Source: Verrucomicrobiota bacterium (GTDB taxonomy: Bacteria > Verrucomicrobiota > Verrucomicrobiia > Chthoniobacterales > Terrimicrobiaceae). From it: a stretch of 64,000 nt of DNA. The first letter of the stretch is position 1. The number at the start of each line of letters is the position of its first letter. The notes under the pieces are model-generated. The model was not told where the DNA came from and ran no database searches. It saw only the letters and a list, made by a program, of their open reading frames with translations. The stretch lies in assembly GCA_026398255.1 (NCBI GenBank), contig JAPLTG010000004.1, positions 1-64,000 on the forward strand, read 5' to 3'. Shown piece by piece: positions 8,389 to 15,786 of the stretch. A program made the translations under genes and the position numbers.

Positions 8389-9630
8389 ATGATCAAAGCC
8401 TTCCTTCTTCTCCTGCTGCCCGCTGCGCTGGCCACTGCTTTCGGCGCGGAAGTCTCGAACTACGACACGCCCGGTTTCGTTCCCGCTGCGGAACTTCTCC
8501 CACCGGCATGGATTCAAAACAGCCCATGCAAAATCGGCGCAAATGCCAATGCCGACGGCCTCCATACGACCTACGAACTTTTCAACGGCACCGCCCGCGA
8601 AGAGATCACGGGAACTCAACTCCTCGCTAACCGCGTCCGCGAACTCCAGGCCATCGCCTCGCTCCGCGAAATGAACAAATCTGCCGAGTTCGGCAAGGCG
8701 CTTCTGAAATCCGGAGGCGAAAAAATCCAAAGCGTCGGAGCTGCTGTAAAAGATCCCGTCGGCACCGCGAAAAACCTGCCGCAGGGGGCCTCCAAATTTT
8801 TCGGTCGGATCGGAAATACCGTCAAAAGCATGGGCGAAGGAAATGTCGGCGCGACTCAGGCGCTGGAGGGAGCCCTCGGCGTGCATCGCGCGAAAGCCGA
8901 ACTCGCCCTCAAACTCGGCGTGAGCCCGTTCACTTCCGATTCCGTTTTGCAGGCCGAACTCGACAAGGCCGCCCGCGCCATGGCGGCCGGGGCGACGCTG
9001 ATGAACTTCTCCGGCCTGCTCGTCGGCGGCGGAGTCGGCACCGCGATCTCGGCAGTGAACATGAACCAAACCTTTCAACGAGCCCTCGTCGAATCGTCTC
9101 CTGCCGAACTCGAATCAAAAAACCGCGCCGCCCTCCAAGCCCTTGGCGCGTCTCCCGCAAATATCTCCTCCTTTCTCTCCAACCCCTCGTTCAACCCCTC
9201 GTTCAACCCCTGGCAAAAAGCCGCCATCGTCGCCACCCTTGCCGCCATCGGCCAAAACCCCGATCCGGTCCTCGCGCAAGCCTCCCAAGCCACATCCCTC
9301 GAGGATGCCGTTTATTTTGTCCAAATGACCCGCCTCTTTGAAAAACACCACCAGGACCGCGCGCCGATCACGGAATTCCGCACCATGAACGGCATTCCCT
9401 GCGCCATCGACCGCGACGGAATGCTCGTCGTGGCCGTCGGCGCCGACCTCATTCTTTGGACCCCGAATCTCGAATCCCGCGCCAACGAATTTCTGGAGAT
9501 GAAAAAAACCAACCCCAATCTCCAATCCCTCCTGCTCGTCACCGACGGGTCCCTCTCCCCCCGCGCCCTCGAAGCGCTCGCGGCAAAAGACATCCAAGCC
9601 ACCCCGCAAGCCCTTGGCCCTATCCAATGA
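8389..9630 (+). CDS. secreted protein of unknown function
   Basis: 413 residues with a signal peptide (hydrophobic residues 5-19, AFGAE cleavage region). I recognise no family. Visible features: a central Ala/Gly-rich segment around residues 200-222 (MNFSGLLVGGGVGTAISAV) that could enter a membrane, and a helical region rich in Ala and Lys before it. The C-terminal 120 residues have an alternating beta/alpha feel (GMLVVAVGADLILWTPN, LQSLLLVTDGSLSPRALEAL). A short in-frame tandem repeat at about 9180-9212 gives NPSFNPSFNP. It is coupled by an ATGA overlap to the HAD-like gene, suggesting a shared transcript. Confidence 0.6.
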   Translation: MIKAFLLLLLPAALATAFGAEVSNYDTPGFVPAAELLPPAWIQNSPCKIGANANADGLHTTYELFNGTAREEITGTQLLANRVRELQAIASLREMNKSAEFGKALLKSGGEKIQSVGAAVKDPVGTAKNLPQGASKFFGRIGNTVKSMGEGNVGATQALEGALGVHRAKAELALKLGVSPFTSDSVLQAELDKAARAMAAGATLMNFSGLLVGGGVGTAISAVNMNQTFQRALVESSPAELESKNRAALQALGASPANISSFLSNPSFNPSFNPWQKAAIVATLAAIGQNPDPVLAQASQATSLEDAVYFVQMTRLFEKHHQDRAPITEFRTMNGIPCAIDRDGMLVVAVGADLILWTPNLESRANEFLEMKKTNPNLQSLLLVTDGSLSPRALEALAAKDIQATPQALGPIQ

Positions 9631-10560
9631 AAAAAATGTCCTGTGTTTTTTTCCTGCTGCTGGCCTGCGCGCTTATTTCCGAAGCCGCTGCCGATCCGCT
9701 TCCCTCCTGGAACTCCGGCCCGGCCAAGCAAGCCATTCTCGACTTCGTCGCCAAAGTCACCGACCCCGACTCCAAGGGGTTCGTTCCAGCTTCCGAGCGC
9801 CTCGCCGTTTTTGACAACGACGGCACGCTCTGGCCTGAGAACCCCATGCCGTTTCAGCTCTCCTTCGCGCTCGACGAATTGAAACGCCGCCTGCCCGACG
9901 AACCCGCATGGAAAGACGATCCGATGGTGCAAGCCGCCCTCGCTGGCGACCTCCCCACGCTCCTCGCCGACCACTACAAAGGCCTCTTCCACATCATCGA
10001 CCTCACCGGCTCTGGCATGACCACCGAAGAATTCGCCGACCGCGTCCGCGCCTGGTTCGCCAACGCCAAGCACCCTCGCTTTGACCGCCCCTACGACCAA
10101 CTCGCCTACCAGCCCATGCTCGAGGTGTTGGAATTTCTCCGCGCCAATGGATTCAGAGCGCGTTTACGGCATCCCGCCCGAGCAAGTCATTGGCTCAAAC
10201 ACCCGCACCGTCTTTGAACTCCGCGACTCCGGTCCCGTGTTGGTGAAAACCATGAACGACCTTTTCATCGACGACAAATCCGGGAAGCCAGTCGCCATCC
10301 ACCAATTCCTCGGACGCCGCCCCATCGCTTGTTTCGGAAACAGTGACGGCGACAAAGCCATGTTGGAATACACGACCATCAACAACCCGCATCCGTCCTT
10401 CGGCCTCATCGTCCACCACACCGACGCCGACCGCGAATACGCCTACGATTCCAGCCCCAAAAGCAGCGGCAAACTCGTCGAAGCCCTCGCCGACGCCCCC
10501 AAACGCGGGTGGATCGTCGTGGACATGAAAACCGACTGGAAAAAAATCTTCGCCCCCTGA
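9627..10560 (+). pseudogene. exported HAD-superfamily phosphatase, frameshifted
   Basis: It starts at the ATG overlapping the previous stop, with a signal peptide (MKKMSCVFFLLLACALI). HAD motif I is clear (VFDNDGTLW, nucleophile Asp63). The frame is good to EVLEFLRANGF near 10152 and then changes: the rest of the family (ERVYGIPPEQVIGSNT, then GRRPIACFGNSDGDKAMLEY with motif IV, ending WKKIFAP) continues in another frame from about 10155 to 10560. The block normally between them, which holds motif II (an S/T in IVSGG), is absent. So a deletion of roughly 15-20 codons with a frame change, not a simple base slip, explains the break. The intact form would be a periplasmic phosphomonoesterase of the phosphoserine-phosphatase-like branch. 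Confidence 0.8.
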
Positions 10561-10632
10561 AAACCTCCCCCCCGAATTAAAAACCCGGATCGAGGAGGCG
10601 ATGGCGCTGATCCGCGAAAAGACCCGGTAGGG
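10561..10632 (+). repeat. intergenic repeat, copy 2
   Basis: Directly after the HAD stop codon lies a near-identical copy of 4974-5044, including the in-frame-looking end CGGTAGG. Here it is not part of any gene. It contains a poly-C run and the block CGAGGAGGCGATGGCGCTGA. Confidence 0.8.
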
Positions 10633-10730
10633 GAGGGGGGAACATTGTCCCGCTGAGGCGCCGGAACGCGGAGATCCAGAGTTGCAAAGGGGGTCTTGGA
10701 TAACACTTTTGTGGCGATTTGCGATTTTTT

Positions 10731-10826
10731 GTAGGGCGGGCGTCCCGCCTGCCATCGAACAATTTCCGCCCGCAGGCGGGACGCCTACACTTCACAAGTC
10801 CAAATGAAAGCGGCCTTTGGTATTAA
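10731..10826. repeat. GTAG...CTAC palindromic element with tail
   Basis: The segment starts with GTAGGGCGGGCGTCCCGCCT and ends CAGGCGGGACGCCTAC at 10788, so the two ends are inverted complements around a short AT-richer centre. The following tail (to the GGTATTAA at 10819-10826) matches, in inverted orientation, the tail of a second copy at 58713-58814. It is likely a non-autonomous repeat of the REP or MITE kind; no transposase is near. Confidence 0.7.
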
Positions 10827-10846
10827 AATTTCGGGCAAATACGGTT

Positions 10847-10942
10847 CTACTCGGTTCGCAATTCTTCTTGGTAACTCAACCCATCGATACCTTTTTTCCA
10901 GATGCCAATGGCGGCATCGGCAGTGGTCTCCTGAATCAAGGC
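10847..10942 (-). pseudogene. antitoxin C-terminal remnant
   Basis: On the minus strand the frame ending with TAG at 10847-10849 reads ALIQETTADAAIGIWKKGID followed by GLSYQEELRTE and stop. This matches the C-terminal end of the intact antitoxin at 31688-31924 (AAFGIWKSRKMDGLEYQNEL), so it is the tail of a related ribbon-helix-helix antitoxin gene. No N-terminal DNA-binding part or partner toxin is visible here. The remaining bases to 11077 show only a short inverted repeat (GAGCGCTGGCTC) and nothing else I can name. Confidence 0.6.
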
Positions 10943-11077
10943 TGACCCAGAGCGCTGGCTCTGGCCTCTGATCCACTGCGGGGACGCGACGGTCGCGTCG
11001 GGAATATCAATATCCGCTCACTGGGGATTACCTTTCTTCACAGCAACGCATTGCCTTATCGGCAAAGGAATTTTAGC

Positions 11078-12220
11078 TCAAGCCGCCTGCGGCGTGGGCA
11101 GAACCTGCCAGGTATCGAGCCAGGCGCGCAGGGATTTGCGGAATTCCCCGGCGGCCTCTTGCACTTGCTTCTGGAGTTCAGCCATTTCGCGGCGGGATAC
11201 TTCCTTTTGGCCGGCCACGACGGCGCGGTATTCGACCAGCAATTCCTCCCAGCTGAGCAACGCCTCGTTCATTTGAGCGCGGGCGGATTCGACCATCGCA
11301 TGGAATGAGTCGGCCACAGGCGTGGCTTGCAATTTCGCCTCGAGCTGGCGTTCGTGCTCGCGCACCTCGGCTTTGATGATTTTTTCCTCCGGCACAGTGC
11401 GAAGTCCATGCACGAGGCCGACTTTTTCGAGGAGCCAGATCGTCCATTTGGTGGGGTCGAACTGCCAGGGCTTCACGCCATTGCGATAATCGTGCTGAAA
11501 TTCGTGGTGGAAGTTGTGGTAGCCCTCGCCAAACGTGAAAATCGCCATGAGCAGGCTGTCGCGTGCCGAGACATTGCTGGAATACGGGCGCTTGCCGATC
11601 CAGTGGCAGAGGGAATTGATGCAGAATGTCATGTGATGCACGAACACGACCCGAGCCACGCCGGCGATGAGGAAGGCTCCGAGTGCCGCAGTGGGTCCAC
11701 CATAGACCCAACCGATGGCCGTTGGCAGAACAAAACTCATAAACATCGCGATCGGCACATAATATTCATGCTGGAGCCAGGCGAGTTTGTCTTTTTGCAA
11801 ATCCCTCACCCAAGTGAGCGGCGATTCGGGGCCGCGACGGAAGAGCAGCCAGCCGATGTGAGCGTGGAAAAGACCCCGGTTGATGTCGTAGGGATCCTCC
11901 TCGTGATCCACATGTTTGTGGTGTCGGCGATGGTCCGCGCACCAACCAAGAGCGGAACCTTCGAAGGCCGCCGCGCCGAAAAGCAGCGTGTAGAGCCTCA
12001 CGATCCGGCTTGCTTGGAAGGTGAGGTGGGAAAAAAGCCGATGATAGCCCAGCGTGATGCTCATCGCCGTGGAGATAGCGAAGAAAAGGAATAGCGCGAT
12101 CTGGAAGAGATCCAGCCCGTAGGTCCAGAGATAATACGGCACCGCCGTGCAAGTGGTGGCAAAGGTTCCAATAAGAAACACACTGTTAGTAACCCGGATT
12201 TTGCGGAGTAGTTTTTTCAT
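11078..12220 (-). CDS. acyl-CoA/fatty-acid desaturase with C-terminal coiled coil
   Basis: 380 residues. The three histidine boxes of membrane di-iron desaturases are in place: GYHRLFSH (HX4H, about 58-65), HRRHHKHVDHEEDP (HXXHH, about 97) and EGYHNFHHEFQHDYR (HXXHH, about 235), with four hydrophobic spans between them. This is the delta-9 stearoyl-CoA type, which puts a double bond in saturated acyl chains and adjusts membrane fluidity. After the catalytic part the last 100 residues are charged and helical, rich in Glu, Arg and Gln (EVREHERQLEAKLQA, then MAELQKQVQEAAGEFRK), an extension most bacterial homologues lack and probably a coiled coil. It is divergent from the phosphoglucomutase gene across about 184 bp. 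Confidence 0.92.
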   Translation of the reverse strand: MKKLLRKIRVTNSVFLIGTFATTCTAVPYYLWTYGLDLFQIALFLFFAISTAMSITLGYHRLFSHLTFQASRIVRLYTLLFGAAAFEGSALGWCADHRRHHKHVDHEEDPYDINRGLFHAHIGWLLFRRGPESPLTWVRDLQKDKLAWLQHEYYVPIAMFMSFVLPTAIGWVYGGPTAALGAFLIAGVARVVFVHHMTFCINSLCHWIGKRPYSSNVSARDSLLMAIFTFGEGYHNFHHEFQHDYRNGVKPWQFDPTKWTIWLLEKVGLVHGLRTVPEEKIIKAEVREHERQLEAKLQATPVADSFHAMVESARAQMNEALLSWEELLVEYRAVVAGQKEVSRREMAELQKQVQEAAGEFRKSLRAWLDTWQVLPTPQAA

Positions 12221-12404
12221 GAAACAATAGGAGAGGTGCTGATGGGCTTGAAAACGAACGAGCTCAAATCATCGCTGATCCCCTAGGTAATGCAAGCCTG
12301 AGGGTAGGGGAATGCCCCAGAAATCCGAAAGTCTCGCCTCGCGCGGGGACTCGGATCAACCCACGCATGGACAATTTCGCGCGGGGCGTGGTATTCCAGA
12401 CGGC

Positions 12405-14366
12405 ATGAGCACGTTCGAAGCCTCGATCCAGCAAGCCGTCACGGACGGAAAACTTCTCCCCGAGTCCGCTAAATACATCCACGGACTTCTCGCCAAAAGC
12501 TCCTCGCCGATCGATCGCGCCTCGATCGAGGAATTGGCCGACGTCGGGAACTGGGCGGAGCTGAACAACCGCTTTTTCCGCACCCTCGCCTTCGGCACCG
12601 GCGGCTTGCGGGGCAAAACGATCGGCGCCGTCGTCACGAAAGCCGAGCAGGGTCAACCCCAGCCACTCGGCCGTCCCGAGTTCGCCTGCGTGGGCACGAA
12701 CGCAATGAATCCCTACAACATCAGCCGCGCCACCCAGGGGCTCGTGTATTATGTGAAGGAGCATTTCGCCAAGCAGGGCCGCTCCGGCAAACCCGCCGTC
12801 TGCCTCTGCCACGACACCCGGTTTTTCTCCCGCGAATTCGCCGAACTCGCCGCCAAAGTCATCACCGACCTCGGCTGCGACGCCTATCTTTTCGAAGGCC
12901 CGCGCTCCACGCCCGAGCTGTCCTTTGCCGTGCGCCATGTGAAGGCCCAGGCGGGCATCAACCTCACCGCCAGCCACAACCCACCCGAATACAACGGCTA
13001 CAAAGTTTACTTCGAGGACGGCTGCCAGGTCACCGAGCCCCACGCCACCGCGATCATTGAAAAGGTCAACGCCGTCGAGAGCGAAAATTTCCCGCCGGTT
13101 CCCGAGGCCCAGCGCGGCCGGGTGATTCCGATGGGCGTCGAGATCGACGAGGCCTACATGGCCCGCCTCGCCACTCTGCCGATTGATCCCGAACTCATCC
13201 GCCGAGAAAATTCCCTCAAAATCGTCTACACCCCGCTCCACGGCGTCGGCGGCGTGATCATCAAGCCGATGCTCGCGCGCTTGGGCTTCCAGTGCGACGC
13301 CGTCGCCGAGCAGGAAATTCCCGACGGCCGGTTCCCCACTGTGAAATCCCCGAACCCCGAGAACGCCGAGGCGCTTTCCATGGCCATCGCGCAAGCCAAC
13401 CGCACCGGTGCGGATCTCGTCATCGCCACCGATCCCGACGACGACCGCATGGGCATCGCCGCCCGCAACGCCGCCGGGGAAATGGAACTCCTCACCGGCA
13501 ACCAGATCGGCTCGATTCTCGCGTGGTATCGCGCGTCGCGGTTTTTCGAGAAAGGCATCCTCAACGACTCCAACCGCTCGCGCGGCGTGATCATCAAGAC
13601 CTTCGTCACCACCGATCTTCAAAAAGCCATCGCCGAAAAATTCGGCCTCCGCTGCGTCGAGACCCTTACTGGTTTCAAATACATCGGCGAAAAGCTCGGG
13701 AAATACGAATCCGCCATCCCGGCCAACCTCCGCGCCGATTACACCTCGCTATCCGAGGAAACCACCCGCCGCCTGCGCCTTGAGCACTCGAGCTTTTATG
13801 TCTTCGGTGGCGAGGAGAGCTATGGCTACAGCGCCTCCGACTTTGTGCGCGACAAGGATGGTAACTCTGCCGCCGTCCTCATCGCCGAGGCCGCCGCCTA
13901 CGCGAAATCCCAAAACCTCACGCTCGTCGGCCTGCTCGACCGCATCTTCGCAGAGTTCGGCGTTTACCTCGAACGCGGCGAATCCCTCACGATGGACGGT
14001 GCCGCCGGAGCCGCGCAGATCAAAAAACTCGTCGATTCCTACGCGGCCAACCCCCCGACCGAGATCGACGGCGCCAAGGTCGTCGAAATGCTCAACTTCG
14101 CCACCGACACGATCCACGATGTCGAGGGCGACCGCATTCCCGCCGAGGCGATGTTGATGGTCACGCTCGCCGACCGCCGCCGCGTGGCGATCCGCCCGTC
14201 CGGCACCGAGCCGAAAATCAAATACTACATGTTCGGAGCGAAAGTCCCCGGAGCTGGAAAATCCTTCACGCCCGCCGAGGTCGCCGAGGCCCGCGAGTCG
14301 GTCAAATCCTCCCTCGCGCGCCTGTGGGAAAACCTCTCCGCGGACGCGAAGACGCGGCTGGGGTAG
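12405..14366 (+). CDS. phosphoglucomutase/phosphomannomutase family protein
   Basis: 653 residues from the ATG at 12405 (MSTFEASIQQAV). All four signature blocks of alpha-D-phosphohexomutases are visible: the phosphoserine loop TASHNPPEYNGYK (about residue 190), the metal loop ATDPDDDRMG (about 345), the sugar loop GGEESYG (about 468) and the phosphate-binding RPSGTEPKIKYYMF (about 597). The N-terminal FGTGGLRGKTIGAV is typical of the PgcA/YbbT-like branch. It interconverts glucose-1-phosphate and glucose-6-phosphate (or the mannose pair), feeding glycogen and cell-surface sugar synthesis. It converges with cheB, ending 15 nt from it. Confidence 0.93.
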   Translation: MSTFEASIQQAVTDGKLLPESAKYIHGLLAKSSSPIDRASIEELADVGNWAELNNRFFRTLAFGTGGLRGKTIGAVVTKAEQGQPQPLGRPEFACVGTNAMNPYNISRATQGLVYYVKEHFAKQGRSGKPAVCLCHDTRFFSREFAELAAKVITDLGCDAYLFEGPRSTPELSFAVRHVKAQAGINLTASHNPPEYNGYKVYFEDGCQVTEPHATAIIEKVNAVESENFPPVPEAQRGRVIPMGVEIDEAYMARLATLPIDPELIRRENSLKIVYTPLHGVGGVIIKPMLARLGFQCDAVAEQEIPDGRFPTVKSPNPENAEALSMAIAQANRTGADLVIATDPDDDRMGIAARNAAGEMELLTGNQIGSILAWYRASRFFEKGILNDSNRSRGVIIKTFVTTDLQKAIAEKFGLRCVETLTGFKYIGEKLGKYESAIPANLRADYTSLSEETTRRLRLEHSSFYVFGGEESYGYSASDFVRDKDGNSAAVLIAEAAAYAKSQNLTLVGLLDRIFAEFGVYLERGESLTMDGAAGAAQIKKLVDSYAANPPTEIDGAKVVEMLNFATDTIHDVEGDRIPAEAMLMVTLADRRRVAIRPSGTEPKIKYYMFGAKVPGAGKSFTPAEVAEARESVKSSLARLWENLSADAKTRLG

Positions 14367-14381
14367 GTCGGTCGAGAAGCC

Positions 14382-15440
14382 TCAGCGCGCTTGCGCTGCG
14401 GTGCCGGCCACGCATTTCACGATGTGCGTGGCGATGTCGCCGAGGGCGACTTGCTTTTGCACGCCGCCGGCTTCGAAGGCCTTTCGGGGCATGCCGTAAA
14501 CGACGCAGGTTTTTTCATCCTGGGCGAAAGTTTTCGAACCCGCATTCCGCAAGGCCAGCAGGCCCCGCGCGCCGTCCTCGCCCATGCCGGTGAGGATTCC
14601 CGCGACGGCCTTGTTGCCGACAAGAGGCGTGGCGGACTCGAAGAGCACATCGACGGAGGGGCGGCATTGGTTGACTTTCGGGCCTTGCTTGAGTCGAACG
14701 CCGTAGCCATCCGCGCCGCGCTTCACGAGCACCATGTGCAAATCGCCGGGCGCGATGAGGACCTTGCCGCGCTCGAGCGGTTCGCCATCCACGGCCTCGC
14801 GGACCTCGAGTTTGGAAAGTTCATTGAGCCGCTTGGCAAGCGCGGCACTGTAGCCGGCGGGGATGTGTTGAACGATGCAGATGGGCGGAAGGTTCGGCGG
14901 CAGGACGGGGAGGATGTCCTTGAGCGCCTCGGTGCCGCCTGTGGAGGAGCCGATGAGAATGATCTGGCCGGGGCGGGAGTTGTTGATGGCGGAAGCGTAG
15001 ACGCCAAGCGGGGAGGGAGGCGCCGGGCGGGCGATGCGGGTCGAACCGGCGGCGGCTTTGACTTTCGAGATGAGTTCGCGCGCGAGGTCGGCGCTGAAGG
15101 TTCCCCCCGAGGGTTTGGCGAGAACATCCACCGCGCCGGCCTCGAGGGCCTGCAGGGCGTATTGAGACCCCTGCGCGCTCAGGGAGCTGAAAACCACGGC
15201 CGGCACGGGGTGCTGAGTGGAGAGGATTTTCAGGAAGGTGATGCCATCCATTTTCGGCATCTCAATATCGAGGGTCAGGACATTCGGCTTGAGCTGGAGG
15301 ATCATGTCCCGGGCTTCGTAGGGGTCGGCAGCGGCGCCAACCACTTCGATCGCGGGATCGGTCGCGAGAGTATTCGAAATAAAACGCCGGAAAATCGCGG
15401 AGTCATCCACAACCAAAACGCGCGTTTTCCCAAAGCTCAT
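14382..15440 (-). CDS. cheB: chemotaxis protein-glutamate methylesterase CheB (copy 1)
   Basis: 352 residues: a receiver domain (Asp58 in TLDIEMPKMDG as phosphoacceptor, Lys109 in AKPSGG) joined by a Ser/Pro-rich linker to the methylesterase domain. The catalytic triad is present: Ser166 in IGSSTGG, His192 in QHIPAG and Asp289 in TGMGEDG. It removes methyl groups from receptors when phosphorylated by CheA. It is the last gene of the chemotaxis cluster on this strand and lies 39 nt after the cheW remnant. A second cheB sits about 5 kb away. Confidence 0.95.
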   Translation of the reverse strand: MSFGKTRVLVVDDSAIFRRFISNTLATDPAIEVVGAAADPYEARDMILQLKPNVLTLDIEMPKMDGITFLKILSTQHPVPAVVFSSLSAQGSQYALQALEAGAVDVLAKPSGGTFSADLARELISKVKAAAGSTRIARPAPPSPLGVYASAINNSRPGQIILIGSSTGGTEALKDILPVLPPNLPPICIVQHIPAGYSAALAKRLNELSKLEVREAVDGEPLERGKVLIAPGDLHMVLVKRGADGYGVRLKQGPKVNQCRPSVDVLFESATPLVGNKAVAGILTGMGEDGARGLLALRNAGSKTFAQDEKTCVVYGMPRKAFEAGGVQKQVALGDIATHIVKCVAGTAAQAR

Positions 15441-15479
15441 GTGAAAAATTTTAAACGATCAACCCCACAGGCCCCGATG

Positions 15480-15713
15480 TCAGGTGGCCTGATCCGAGGG
15501 AATCTTGATCACATCGTCGGCAATGACCTTTTCGATATCCAAGAGGCTCTTCACGACGCCCTTCACCTTGGCCATGCCGAGGAGGTATTCCACTCCGACA
15601 GCTCCGCCGAAATCCGGCGGGGGCTCGATATCCTCGGTGGCCACATTGGCGACTTCTTCGACGGCATCGACAATCAAGCCGATGTTGCGAAGTTCTCCTC
15701 CTGGAAGGGAGAA
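15480..15713 (-). pseudogene. cheW: CheW C-terminal fragment, 5' part lost
   Basis: The minus strand encodes 77 residues ending at a TGA: ELRNIGLIVDAVEEVANVAT, then EDIEPPPDFGGAVGVEYLLG and VKSLLDIEKVI. This is the second half of a CheW coupling protein. The first ~85-95 residues of a normal CheW are absent, no start codon lies at a suitable place, and upstream the frame becomes non-CheW sequence that merges into the leader of the opposite-strand antiporter gene at 15787. A rearrangement that brought in that gene probably removed the front of cheW. An intact cheW is present at 26192-26722. Confidence 0.75.
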
Positions 15714-15786
15714 TGGCTGGGAGGAGGCAGGGACCAGAAGACCTGACTTGATGGGGAGGCCTGAAGCAGAGATTAAAAAGGGTGGG

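Noticed and set aside
10785-10976. Small minus-strand frame of 63 codons
   Set aside because: It is in a different frame from the antitoxin remnant, which gives a recognisable match, so it is a shadow.
12264-13622. Long open frame (452 codons) on the strand opposite to the phosphoglucomutase gene
   Set aside because: It lies wholly inside a gene with all catalytic motifs on the other strand; such antisense frames are expected at high GC and its sequence has no family motif.
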